From positions 1 through 19,752 of the forward strand of contig CAYTZD010000027.1 of the NCBI GenBank assembly GCA_964442345.1: a DNA stretch of 19,752 nucleotides. The letters are read 5' to 3'. A program made the translations under genes and the position numbers. The notes beneath the pieces are model-generated. The model was not told where the DNA came from, did no database searches, and saw only the letters and a list, made by a program, of their open reading frames with translations. This document shows, in pieces, positions 1 to 6,372 of this stretch (positions are counted from its first letter, which is position 1; each line of letters opens with the position of its first letter). Origin of the DNA: Hippea sp964442345. Its GTDB lineage: Bacteria; Campylobacterota_A; Desulfurellia; Desulfurellales; Hippeaceae.

Positions 1-1
1 T

Positions 2-109
2 TATCATTATCCAGCCTTCAACTTAGCCGATACATTCATAACGGTTGGTATATTTCTGTTGTTTGTTTATAAATTCCTGCCAGCTTTTTCTAAATTTTCT
101 AAAACTTAA
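2..109 (+). CDS. lspA: Lipoprotein signal peptidase LspA, 3' end only
   Basis: Reading codons from base 2 gives a 35-residue C-terminal fragment ending in TAA at 107-109. It contains YHYPAFNLADTFITVG, which matches the conserved FNxADxxIxxG block of signal peptidase II; the Asp of this block is one of the two catalytic aspartates of the family. The residues that follow (IFLLFVYKF) look like the last transmembrane helix, and a short polar tail ends the protein. LspA is an inner-membrane aspartic protease that cuts signal peptides from prolipoproteins. The rest of the gene lies to the left of the window. The fragment is short, but the motif and its position near the C-terminus are typical of the family. 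Confidence 0.85.
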   Translation, partial: YHYPAFNLADTFITVGIFLLFVYKFLPAFSKFSKT

Positions 110-131
110 GATAGATTTTAATTATAATCTT

Positions 132-160
132 TTGATTTTTTGTCGTTATTTTATTATTAT
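132..160 (+). promoter_or_regulatory. Sigma-70-type promoter of the archaeal-type ATPase gene
   Basis: TTGATT at 132-137 and TATTAT at 155-160 are separated by 17 bases. Transcription would start near 167, about 33 bases before the ATG at 200, leaving room for the AAGGAG ribosome binding site at 188-193. This would make the ATPase gene independent of lspA, which ends 90 bases upstream. The region is AT-rich, so chance matches are possible. Confidence 0.5.
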
Positions 161-199
161 TAGAAAAGTGCAATATTTATAGTGGCGAAGGAGAGTAGA

Positions 200-1321
200 A
201 TGCTAACCAAAATCCTAAAACAAAAAGGCTATAGAATTTTTAGGAATACTCCATTCATAGATAGAGAAGAAGAGATAAACTTTTTAAAGGAGTATTTTAA
301 GGAGACACCACAAAGGATTTTATTTATCTACGGCCCTAAAAGTTGTGGCAAAACAACACTCATTGAGTATGTTGTTGAAAAGGAGCTGTTTGAAGATTTT
401 GAGAAGTTAAAACCCAAAGGAAACTATTGGGTTAGGTATATCAATCTAAGAAGAAAACTTATATCAAGCTATGAGACATTCCTTGAGTCATTTATTAAAC
501 CAGAAGAAGAATATGAAGTTCAAAAAAGCATATCAGCAGGAGTATCTGTTGCAGTATTTACACTAAAAGCAGAAGTGTTAAAACAGGTAAAAGAGAGAAA
601 AAAGGATTTATTTGATGCTCTAATAGATGAGTTGGATAAAAAGGTAAAAAAAGAGAATAAAAAACCCATTCTTATTATTGATGAGATTCAGACATTGGAA
701 GAGATTTACATCAATGGAGAAAGAGAACTTCTAAAAGAGTTTTTAAACTTCTGTGTCTCTCTAACCAAAGAGACACATTTATCTCATGTTGTGATTTTGA
801 CAAGCAATACAATATTTTTGAATAGGATTTATAATGACTCTAAGCTGAAAGAGACGAGTATATTTAAAAGAATAAATCACCCATCAAAGGAGATAGCAGA
901 AAAGCTGCTTAAGGATCTGGGATACAATGAGAGTCAGATTAATCTGATACTTGAGTATTTCGGTAATATAATTAGCAGGCTGTTGTATCTGTACACATTC
1001 ATAAAACCCGAAGATTCCATTGAGAAGCTAAAAGAGTTCTTAGAGAAAGAAAAACTCGATGCAAAGATACAGATCCTTGAGATATTAAAAAGACATAAAA
1101 AATACAACCTTCCTAAAAATGCCGAAGAGATATTTATGAATCTTGCAGATAAACTAATGAAAGACGGGTTGAATTTTAAGGATTTATCAGAAGAAGAGAT
1201 AGAGCTAATCGATGTATTGTGTGAAAGAGAGATTCTCTTCTTTGACCCGCAGACAGGTATTGTAACACCAAATAGTAGGATTTATTTAAAAGCAATGGAA
1301 GAAATAGTGGGTAAATATTGA
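200..1321 (+). CDS. Archaeal-type AAA ATPase (STAND-like P-loop NTPase)
   Basis: A 373-residue ATPase resembling the archaeal ATPase family (PF01637-like). The N-terminus has the typical F-x-x-REEE-x-x-x-L entry (FIDREEEINFLKEYF, 19-33). Walker A is GPKSCGKTT (45-53), Walker B is ILIIDEIQ (158-165), and a sensor-1-like ILTSN lies near 199-203. The C-terminal third is helical with a DPQTGIVTPNS hairpin and could be a winged helix; I see no attached nuclease motif. I place the start at ATG 200 because AAGGAG (188-193) sits six bases upstream; an in-frame GTG at 182 has no such site. The gene stands alone, converging on tRNA-Pro 15 bases away. Such ATPases are common in archaea and some thermophilic bacteria and their functions are mostly unknown. 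Transfer from archaea is possible but not shown here. Confidence 0.8.
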   Translation: MLTKILKQKGYRIFRNTPFIDREEEINFLKEYFKETPQRILFIYGPKSCGKTTLIEYVVEKELFEDFEKLKPKGNYWVRYINLRRKLISSYETFLESFIKPEEEYEVQKSISAGVSVAVFTLKAEVLKQVKERKKDLFDALIDELDKKVKKENKKPILIIDEIQTLEEIYINGERELLKEFLNFCVSLTKETHLSHVVILTSNTIFLNRIYNDSKLKETSIFKRINHPSKEIAEKLLKDLGYNESQINLILEYFGNIISRLLYLYTFIKPEDSIEKLKEFLEKEKLDAKIQILEILKRHKKYNLPKNAEEIFMNLADKLMKDGLNFKDLSEEEIELIDVLCEREILFFDPQTGIVTPNSRIYLKAMEEIVGKY

Positions 1322-1336
1322 AACTGAAAGAAAACT

Positions 1337-1414
1337 TGGTCGGGGCGGGCGGATTTGAACCGCCGACCACTTGAACCCCATTCAAGTGCGCTATCCAGGC
1401 TGCGCTACGCCCCG
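1337..1414 (-). tRNA. tRNA-Pro with GGG anticodon
   Basis: The minus strand folds into a full cloverleaf. The acceptor is CGGGGCG (1414-1408) pairing with CGCCCCG (1347-1341), with D-stem GCGC/GCGC, anticodon stem CTTGA/TCAAG, and T-stem GGCGG/CCGCC around loop TTCAAAT. The anticodon GGG is at 1379-1377. Discriminator A and CCA are encoded (1340-1337). C1-G72 is characteristic of bacterial tRNA-Pro and the sequence closely resembles E. coli tRNA-Pro(GGG). It reads CCC codons. The first ten bases overlap the 3' end of the SPOR-domain gene on the same strand, so U8-A9-G10 is also that gene's TAG stop. It can be transcribed from its own promoter (1430-1458) or by read-through from rpsA-sppA. Confidence 0.97.
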
Positions 1415-2364
1415 TTTCTGATCGGTTTGATTATAGGGTAAAATCCGTTCTTTTTCAAGGTCTTGATAAGTTCCTTACTTGGTGATGCGAATTGAACTGT
1501 GTATTGTAGTTTTGTTTTTTTCTTTGACTTGAAGTATATTTTAAACGGCGTTCTTGACCATGCTTTTTGGTATGCAATTCTTTTTGCTTCGTTTATATTT
1601 TTGTCTATAAGTACAAAATAGAGTGATTTGATGTTTTTAATGGCATAGACCTTGTATCCTTTTCTTTTTAATACCTTTGAAAATTCTAATATCTTTGAAT
1701 AGTTATAAAATCCACCAACATATACATCGTAAAGTTTTATTGTCGATATGGGTTTTGAAGACTGTTTAAACTCCTTTATATTGAATGTGTGTAAGATGCT
1801 TTTTAGTTTTTTGATTCTTGTTGTTCTTATAGTTATCTCATATATTGTGCTTTTTTGTTTTGGCTTCTTTTTTGGTTTCTTTTTTACTTTTAGCTGTTCT
1901 GGCAAAGGTGGTGTAAAATTATCGTTGTTTGTTGATTTTTTTAATGGCACATTTTCAAAATTTAGGTTGATTTTAAAGATGGCTTCTTGACTAAGTTTTG
2001 CTATATTTTCTGCGTTATTTTTTTCTTTTTCTTCTTTTCTTGGTTTTTTTTGTTGTGTATGTTCTGGCTTGTGCTTTATGGTTTCGTGTTGCTTTTGTTG
2101 GGGTTTATTTTCCGTTTCTTTGACTTTCTTTTCTTCTTTGATTTCTGGTTTTTCTTTTGGCGTCTGTATCTTGTGGATGGTCTGCTTCTGCTTTGTGGTT
2201 TGTGTTTTTGTTTTCTGTTTAAGGATATAAATGCTTACAAATAATAAGATTAAAATTGTTATAAATATTGCTACTGCAACGATTAAAAATTTTGGCCTTT
2301 TGTATTTTTTTGGTATGTCTATTTCGGTTGGGACTTGAGTTTTTTTAAGGTCTATATTTATCAT
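1405..2364 (-). CDS. Bitopic membrane protein with C-terminal SPOR-like repeats
   Basis: A 319-residue protein with a short cytoplasmic N-terminus, one transmembrane helix (about 26-48) and a long Lys/Glu/Gln/Thr-rich low-complexity linker (50-170). The C-terminal region reads as two consecutive beta-alpha-beta-beta-alpha-beta units (about 174-243 and 247-314), the layout of SPOR domains; YDVYVGGF and YTVQFAS resemble SPOR core strands. SPOR proteins such as FtsN sit in the inner membrane and bind denuded septal peptidoglycan, so a cell-division or wall role is likely. Its ATG overlaps the sppA stop (ATGA, 2364-2361), indicating translational coupling in the rpsA-sppA operon. Its last codons and TAG stop (1407-1405) lie inside the tRNA-Pro gene. 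The SPOR call rests on pattern only; the repeats are divergent. Confidence 0.7.
   Translation of the reverse strand: MINIDLKKTQVPTEIDIPKKYKRPKFLIVAVAIFITILILLFVSIYILKQKTKTQTTKQKQTIHKIQTPKEKPEIKEEKKVKETENKPQQKQHETIKHKPEHTQQKKPRKEEKEKNNAENIAKLSQEAIFKINLNFENVPLKKSTNNDNFTPPLPEQLKVKKKPKKKPKQKSTIYEITIRTTRIKKLKSILHTFNIKEFKQSSKPISTIKLYDVYVGGFYNYSKILEFSKVLKRKGYKVYAIKNIKSLYFVLIDKNINEAKRIAYQKAWSRTPFKIYFKSKKKTKLQYTVQFASPSKELIKTLKKNGFYPIIKPIRNGA
1430..1458 (-). promoter_or_regulatory. Promoter of tRNA-Pro inside the SPOR gene
   Basis: On the minus strand TTGAAA (1458-1453) and a perfect TATAAT (1435-1430) are 17 bases apart. The tRNA's first base is 16 bases beyond the -10 box, so transcription from about 1423 would give a leader of roughly 8-9 bases. 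In the SPOR frame the -35 box is exactly the Leu-Lys codons 303-304 and the -10 box spans Pro310-Ile312. Near-consensus sequence and correct placement make chance unlikely. Confidence 0.75.
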
Positions 2365-3191
2365 TTTGCCATCATTTTAATTGAGGGTTTTGATAGCAAC
2401 TCCATATAATTAAATGTTTCGTTAAGTAGTTTTGACAGAGAGTTTTTTTGCTTGTTGAAACTTTCAAATTTTGCGGGTTCTTTTATATTTTCTTCTATCA
2501 ACTTTTTTGCTTCTTCTAATCCACCAGTTGAATCTACAAGCTTTAACTTTTTGGCTTGGATACCACTAAATACGCTTCCATCTGCTATCTGTTTTAGCTT
2601 TTTAATCGGTATATGTCTGCTTGTTGAGACAGCATTTAAAAACTGTTCGTACACGCTGTTTAGTAGGTTTTTTATCATATTCTTGTCTTCTTCTGTGGGT
2701 TCTCTGAATGGGTTGCCTATGTCTTTTACCTTTCCTGTTTTTACAACAAACAGGCTTACTCCAGACTTTTCTGCAAGTTTTGATACATTGATCGTCTCAA
2801 ATATTACACCTATGCTGCCGACTATAGATGCGGGATATGATATGATTTTATCTGCTCCGCATGCTGCATAGTAGGCTCCACTTGCACCGATGTCTTCAAT
2901 TAAGGCGACGGTAAATTTTGTTTTGGATGCTTCCTTTATTGCCAAGAATAATCTTTGACTTGCCACTGCTTCACCGCCACCTGAATTTATCTTGATGAGA
3001 ATGGCTTTAATCTCACTATCTTCTTTTGCTTTGTTTATGGCTTCTATAAGTTCGTTAGCCTTCTTCGTTGTTATTATGCCGTCTATCTTAATTAAAGCGA
3101 CATTGCCTGCCTGTGAATAAAAATAGACGATATTGGCTATAAATATAATAACAAATATGCCAATACCGTATTTTATTATCTTTTTTATCAT
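2361..3191 (-). CDS. sppA: Signal peptide peptidase SppA (short, 36K type)
   Basis: A 276-residue membrane-anchored serine protease that degrades released signal peptides in the membrane. An N-terminal anchor (about 5-25) precedes the S49 peptidase core. The core shows LIKINSGGG (65-73), which shapes the oxyanion region, the nucleophile Ser104 in DIGASGAYYAA, and the general-base Lys156 in GKVKDIGNPFR. The Ser-to-Lys distance of 52 residues equals that in Bacillus SppA. The downstream block EEDKNMI, followed by GSVFSGIQAKKLKLVDSTGG, is also typical. The length fits single-domain SppA rather than the 67K E. coli form. It begins 11 bases after rpsA and its start lacks a clear ribosome binding site, so translation may depend on coupling to rpsA. 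Confidence 0.93.
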   Translation of the reverse strand: MIKKIIKYGIGIFVIIFIANIVYFYSQAGNVALIKIDGIITTKKANELIEAINKAKEDSEIKAILIKINSGGGEAVASQRLFLAIKEASKTKFTVALIEDIGASGAYYAACGADKIISYPASIVGSIGVIFETINVSKLAEKSGVSLFVVKTGKVKDIGNPFREPTEEDKNMIKNLLNSVYEQFLNAVSTSRHIPIKKLKQIADGSVFSGIQAKKLKLVDSTGGLEEAKKLIEENIKEPAKFESFNKQKNSLSKLLNETFNYMELLSKPSIKMMAK

Positions 3192-3202
3192 TGTTTATGT
3201 TT

Positions 3203-4756
3203 CTATTCGTTTAAAAGAGAAGATATAAGCCTTTTCTTATCCTTGTCTATTCTTAAAATCTTTACCTTTAGCGTTTCTCCCACCTTTGGCTGTAGGTTGT
3301 TGTATTCTCCTTTTGGCACAAGGCTTTCTATGCCTTTGTCTAATTTTACAAAACTTCCAAAGGGTTTTACACTAACAACCTTAGCTTCTACTACATCTCC
3401 TGCTGCAAATTTTTTATCGACTTCTTCCCACGGGTCTTTGGTTAGTTGTTTTAATCCAAGGGCTATTTTCTCTTTCTCTTTGTCTATGTTAAGAATCTTT
3501 ACCTTTATCTTTTCGCCAAGCTTTAAGTCGGGTTTCTCTTCTTTGTCCCATGATAGGTCATTTTCGTGAATTAAACCTTCAACGCCATCTTCTAACTTTA
3601 CAAAAACACCGAATTCTTTTATGCCTGTTATTGTGCCTTCTACTATATCTTCGGGTTTGTATCTCTCTTCAATATTCTCCCAAGGATACGGCTTTGTCTG
3701 TTTTATAGATAAAGACATTCGCCTGTTCTCTTTGTTGATGCCTGTTATTTTTACTTCTACTTCATCTCCTATGTTGTATAATTCTTCTATCTTTGGCGGG
3801 TATTTATCATAACTTACTTCGCTTTTATGAACCAATCCTTCTATACCTTTGTCTAACTCAACAAATATACCGTAATCTACTATGTTAACGATTTTGCCTT
3901 TTGCTATATCTCCAACAGAGAATTTCTCTTCGATGTTCTCCCATGGATCTTCTGTTAGCTGCTTCATTCCAAGGTATATCTTCTTTTTGCCTTCGCTCTC
4001 TTCAATCTTTATGACTTTTACCTGTATCTCTTCACCGAGTTTTACAAGTTCTGAAGGATGAGAAACCCTACTGTAAGACATATCGGTTATATGCACAAGT
4101 CCGTCAACACCGCCTAAATCAACAAATACGCCGTAATCTGTTATATTTTTAACTTTGCCTGTTAAGATGGCACCTTCTTGGATTTTCTCCCAAATGCGTT
4201 GTTGTCTTTGTCTTTCTTCTTCTTCAAGTAAAACCTTTCTTGACAAAACTGCATTTCTTTTTGCTTCGTTTATGTTTACAACTTTGAATTCGAATTCTTT
4301 GCCAACATAGGAAGGATAATTCTTTATCGGTTTTAATTCAACTTGAGAACCTGGCAAAAAGGCAAAGTAGCCATCTATTCTTACGGTAAAACCACCATTT
4401 ACAAGGCTTTTTATTCTGCCTTTTACCGTTTTATTCTCCTTGTAAGCTTCTAAAACCTTATTCCAGCCTTTAATCCTTTCTGCTGCTGCTTTTGAGAGTA
4501 TCTCAAATCCGTCGCTGTTTGTTTTATTGAAGAAGACGGCTTCAACTTCGTCGCCCACTTTTACAGTTACATTGCCTTCATCATCCATAAACTCTTTGAG
4601 TTTTATTACACCTTCGGATTTGTATCCTATATCGATATACACATCTTCATCGGTTATTTTTATAACCTTTCCTTTTACTATGTCTCCACTGCCAAAGTTC
4701 TTGAAGACATCATCATAGTTTACCATTGTTTGAACATCTTTTTCCGTGTTTGACAT
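3203..4756 (-). CDS. rpsA: 30S ribosomal protein S1, six S1 domains
   Basis: A 517-residue protein with six S1 RNA-binding (OB-fold) domains at about 23-89, 108-175, 193-265, 280-352, 367-438 and 453-517. Domains 3-6 carry the family hallmark G-V/I-F-V-x-L followed by G-L-V/I-H (domain 6 is more divergent). S1 helps the 30S subunit bind and unfold mRNA. The linkers repeat a DPW/PYPWE-x-I/V-E-E-K/R motif typical of S1. The start is ATG 4756-4754, preceded seven bases upstream by a strong GGGGGAG site. An in-frame ATG at 4792 is rejected because it overlaps the -10 box of the promoter (4791-4796), so it would not be in the mRNA. It leads the operon rpsA-sppA-SPOR gene-tRNA-Pro. Confidence 0.95.
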   Translation of the reverse strand: MSNTEKDVQTMVNYDDVFKNFGSGDIVKGKVIKITDEDVYIDIGYKSEGVIKLKEFMDDEGNVTVKVGDEVEAVFFNKTNSDGFEILSKAAAERIKGWNKVLEAYKENKTVKGRIKSLVNGGFTVRIDGYFAFLPGSQVELKPIKNYPSYVGKEFEFKVVNINEAKRNAVLSRKVLLEEEERQRQQRIWEKIQEGAILTGKVKNITDYGVFVDLGGVDGLVHITDMSYSRVSHPSELVKLGEEIQVKVIKIEESEGKKKIYLGMKQLTEDPWENIEEKFSVGDIAKGKIVNIVDYGIFVELDKGIEGLVHKSEVSYDKYPPKIEELYNIGDEVEVKITGINKENRRMSLSIKQTKPYPWENIEERYKPEDIVEGTITGIKEFGVFVKLEDGVEGLIHENDLSWDKEEKPDLKLGEKIKVKILNIDKEKEKIALGLKQLTKDPWEEVDKKFAAGDVVEAKVVSVKPFGSFVKLDKGIESLVPKGEYNNLQPKVGETLKVKILRIDKDKKRLISSLLNE

Positions 4757-4790
4757 AAAATCTCCCCCTTCTTTTTTCAAACTTTTAGTC

Positions 4791-4818
4791 ATTATAACTG
4801 TGGCTTAAATTTTGTCAA
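4791..4818 (-). promoter_or_regulatory. Consensus sigma-70 promoter of the rpsA operon
   Basis: On the minus strand TTGACA (4818-4813) and TATAAT (4796-4791) match consensus at all twelve positions, with a 16-base spacer. Transcription would begin near 4784, giving a leader of about 28 bases ahead of the rpsA ATG at 4756. A perfect promoter fits a highly expressed ribosomal gene and settles the start codon choice. Confidence 0.85.
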
Positions 4819-4841
4819 TAAATAAACCCGATAATAAATAT

Positions 4842-4870
4842 TTGAAAATACCCTGATGCGATTGTATGAT
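4842..4870 (+). promoter_or_regulatory. Promoter of the PIN-domain two-gene module
   Basis: TTGAAA (4842-4847) and TATGAT (4865-4870) are 17 bases apart. Transcription from about 4877 would leave a short leader holding the AGAGGTG ribosome binding site at 4881-4887. It diverges from the rpsA promoter, with about 23 bases between the two -35 boxes. Confidence 0.6.
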
Positions 4871-4893
4871 AATAAAAAAGAGAGGTGAAAAAT

Positions 4894-5106
4894 ATGCGTG
4901 CTTTTTTGAAAGGCAATAAGGTTGTTTATGAATTTGAAGTTGGGAATGTAGATGAGGAGCTTCTACTTATGTTTTCTGCTATGGAGATAGGAAGTAAAAG
5001 TAAAGCCAAAGAAGAAGATATAGTTTCTCTTTCTGATGAGATAGTTAGAAAATGGTGGAATGAAAATAAGGATAGGTTTTTGAAGTCTGATGAGAATAGT
5101 GGTTGA
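4894..5106 (+). CDS. Small protein upstream of PIN protein, putative antitoxin
   Basis: A 70-residue acidic protein that I do not recognise. The start is taken at ATG 4894, six bases after AGAGGTG (4881-4887); the in-frame GTG at 4885 falls within that site. The N-terminus (RAFLKGNKVVYEFEVGN) could form two beta strands. The rest is charged and probably helical, with a WW pair near the end. Its last 17 bases overlap the start of the PIN-domain gene. Size, order and overlap are those of an antitoxin gene preceding a VapC-like toxin, so an antitoxin role is the best guess. That is inference from position: no AbrB, RHH or Phd-type DNA-binding motif is obvious. Confidence 0.6.
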   Translation: MRAFLKGNKVVYEFEVGNVDEELLLMFSAMEIGSKSKAKEEDIVSLSDEIVRKWWNENKDRFLKSDENSG

Positions 5107-5503
5107 TAGTAATATAGTTTTTTCAGCCCTTTTGAGTAAAAATAATATATGTAGGAATGTGCTTTTTCAGAAAAAATTTGAGTTCTTTACTTGCAATTTT
5201 TTAATGGTTGAGATTTTCAAGAACAAAGACAAGCTACTAAAAGTGTCTAAGTTGAGTGAAAATGATTTAATTTTGCAATTGTCAGGTATATTTTCCAGAA
5301 TTCGCTTTTTTCCAGAAGATTTTATTCCTAAGCACTTTTTTATAAAGGCGTACGAGATATGCAAAAGTGTTGATGATAAGGATACTCCTTTTGTTGCTTT
5401 GTCTTTGTTTCTGAAGGCAAAACTTTTAACAGGAGATAAAAAATTACAAGAGACTTTGAAAGACAAAATCGACATTGTAAGCATAAAAGAATTGAAATTG
5501 TAA
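5090..5503 (+). CDS. PIN-domain protein, putative VapC-like toxin ribonuclease
   Basis: A 137-residue protein with PIN-domain features: the N-terminal strand MRIVVDSNIVFSALL with the first acidic residue Asp6, a second acid at Glu41 (MVEIFKNK), the block DDKDTPFVALSLFLKAKLLTGD with Asp98, and a fourth acid at Asp116. These would form the Mg2+-binding site of a ribonuclease. The length is normal for single-domain PIN toxins, and the VVDSN...SALLS start resembles the PIN_2 / COG1569-type branch. The start codon lies inside the upstream gene (17-base overlap), so the two are translationally coupled. VapC-type toxins cut tRNA or rRNA when their antitoxin is lost. The toxin role is inferred; the PIN fold is well supported. 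Confidence 0.8.
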   Translation: MRIVVDSNIVFSALLSKNNICRNVLFQKKFEFFTCNFLMVEIFKNKDKLLKVSKLSENDLILQLSGIFSRIRFFPEDFIPKHFFIKAYEICKSVDDKDTPFVALSLFLKAKLLTGDKKLQETLKDKIDIVSIKELKL

Positions 5504-5558
5504 AAACTTGACACTGTTTTTTATAAAATTTAAAATTCTCTTATGATTGATTTGCATA
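5504..5558. repeat. Left copy of a 55-base contig-end overlap
   Basis: These 55 bases are identical to 5659-5713 on the other side of the N run. They hold the promoter and first bases of the PHP gene (ATG at 5543). The repeat ends exactly where the Ns begin and its partner starts exactly where they end, so this is one locus present on two unmerged contig ends, not a biological repeat. Confidence 0.95.
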
Positions 5559-5658
5559 NNNNNNNNNNNNNNNNNNNNNNNNNNNNNNNNNNNNNNNNNN
5601 NNNNNNNNNNNNNNNNNNNNNNNNNNNNNNNNNNNNNNNNNNNNNNNNNNNNNNNNNN
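5559..5658. other. 100-N scaffold gap that is probably not real
   Basis: Exactly 100 N, a placeholder length. Because the flanks share 55 identical bases, the true sequence is most simply obtained by collapsing 5504-5658. That puts the PHP start codon 39 bases after the PIN gene stop, with no missing sequence. Confidence 0.9.
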
Positions 5659-5713
5659 AAACTTGACACTGTTTTTTATAAAATTTAAAATTCTCTTATG
5701 ATTGATTTGCATA
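5659..5713. repeat. Right copy of the 55-base contig-end overlap
   Basis: Identical to 5504-5558 (offset 155 bases). It contains the PHP promoter (5663-5691) and the first 16 bases of the PHP gene. Confidence 0.95.
5663..5691 (+). promoter_or_regulatory. Promoter of the PHP-FtsH operon, probably leaderless
   Basis: TTGACA (5663-5668) and TAAAAT (5686-5691) are 17 bases apart. Only six bases separate the -10 box from the ATG at 5698, so the expected transcription start is the A of the ATG. No ribosome binding site lies upstream of the ATG. The same promoter is present in the left copy at 5508-5536. Confidence 0.75.
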
Positions 5714-6372
5714 CGCACACACTTTTTAGCGATGGTGAGCTTATACCTTCTGAGCTTGCAAGAAGGGCAAAAGATATCGGATACAGGGCAATAGCATTTA
5801 CCGACCATGTTGACTTCTCGAATATGGCGTTTGTTATAGAGAATGTGAGAAAGGCAACAGAAGGACTTGAGCAATATTTTGGCCTGTATGTATTTGCGGG
5901 CGTTGAGATTACGCATGTTCCACCTCAGTTAATTCCTGAATCTATTGAGCTTGCAAGAAGGCTTGGCGCACAAATCGTTGTAGTGCACGGAGAAAGTCCT
6001 GTCGAGCCTGTGGCTAAAGGCACAAACAGAGCCGCTATATTAGGCCGATGCGATATACTTGCTCATCCTGGCCTGATAAGTTTTGAAGACGCTAAGCTTG
6101 CAGAAGAAAATGGTGTTTATCTTGAGATAAGCGCAAGAAGTGGCCATAGCTTTACCAATGGCCATGTCTTTAGGATGGCAAAAAAGGCAAATGCAAAATA
6201 CCTGCTTGATACGGATACACATTCACCGAACAACCTTATAACGACAGAATTTGCAAGGGTTGTATTGAAAGGTAGCGGTATGAATGACGAAGAAGTATCT
6301 GAAGCCTTTAAGAATTCCGAAGAGTTATTAGATAAATTGCTAAAAAGGAGATATGATGAGAAGAATTTTTAA
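5698..6372 (+). CDS. PHP-domain metal-dependent phosphoesterase (histidinol-phosphatase family)
   Basis: A 224-residue PHP-fold hydrolase. The metal-binding motifs occur in order: HTH at 5-7 with SDG at 11-13, TDH (35-37), Glu70 in AGVEITH, His97 in VVHGESP, His123 in LAHPGLI, and DTDTHSP (171-177). These are the ligands of a trinuclear metal site that cleaves phosphoester bonds. The family (COG1387-like) includes histidinol phosphatases and uncharacterised PHP phosphoesterases, and the substrate cannot be named from sequence. No his genes are nearby, so a histidine role is not supported. The ATG has no ribosome binding site and lies at the predicted transcription start, so the mRNA is probably leaderless. 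The 3' end overlaps the lipoprotein gene by 20 bases. A duplicate of its first bases is on the left contig end (5543-5558). Confidence 0.88.
   Translation: MIDLHTHTLFSDGELIPSELARRAKDIGYRAIAFTDHVDFSNMAFVIENVRKATEGLEQYFGLYVFAGVEITHVPPQLIPESIELARRLGAQIVVVHGESPVEPVAKGTNRAAILGRCDILAHPGLISFEDAKLAEENGVYLEISARSGHSFTNGHVFRMAKKANAKYLLDTDTHSPNNLITTEFARVVLKGSGMNDEEVSEAFKNSEELLDKLLKRRYDEKNF

Noticed and set aside
110..131. Terminator after lspA
   Set aside because: A possible AGATT/AATCT hairpin near 115-130 has only five weak pairs with an AT loop, too poor to call.
1405..1560. Truncation of the SPOR protein by the tRNA-Pro gene
   Set aside because: At first the last 32 residues looked like half a SPOR repeat cut off by the tRNA. 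Reassigning strands gives two complete beta-alpha-beta-beta-alpha-beta units, so the protein seems to end naturally.
1987..2244. Phe-rich open frame on the plus strand
   Set aside because: It is the antisense of the Lys/Glu/Gln-rich linker of the SPOR protein; the bias follows from that low-complexity coding sequence.
2452..2871. Plus-strand open frame of 139 codons
   Set aside because: It is antisense to sppA, whose catalytic motifs are intact; no ribosome binding site or family features.
4757..4792. Longer rpsA beginning at the ATG at 4792
   Set aside because: That ATG overlaps the -10 box of a perfect promoter and has no ribosome binding site, while ATG 4756 has GGGGGAG seven bases upstream.
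5504..5713. Direct repeats flanking an insertion or attachment site
   Set aside because: The copies abut a 100-N placeholder exactly on both sides and include a gene start; overlapping contig ends explain this fully.
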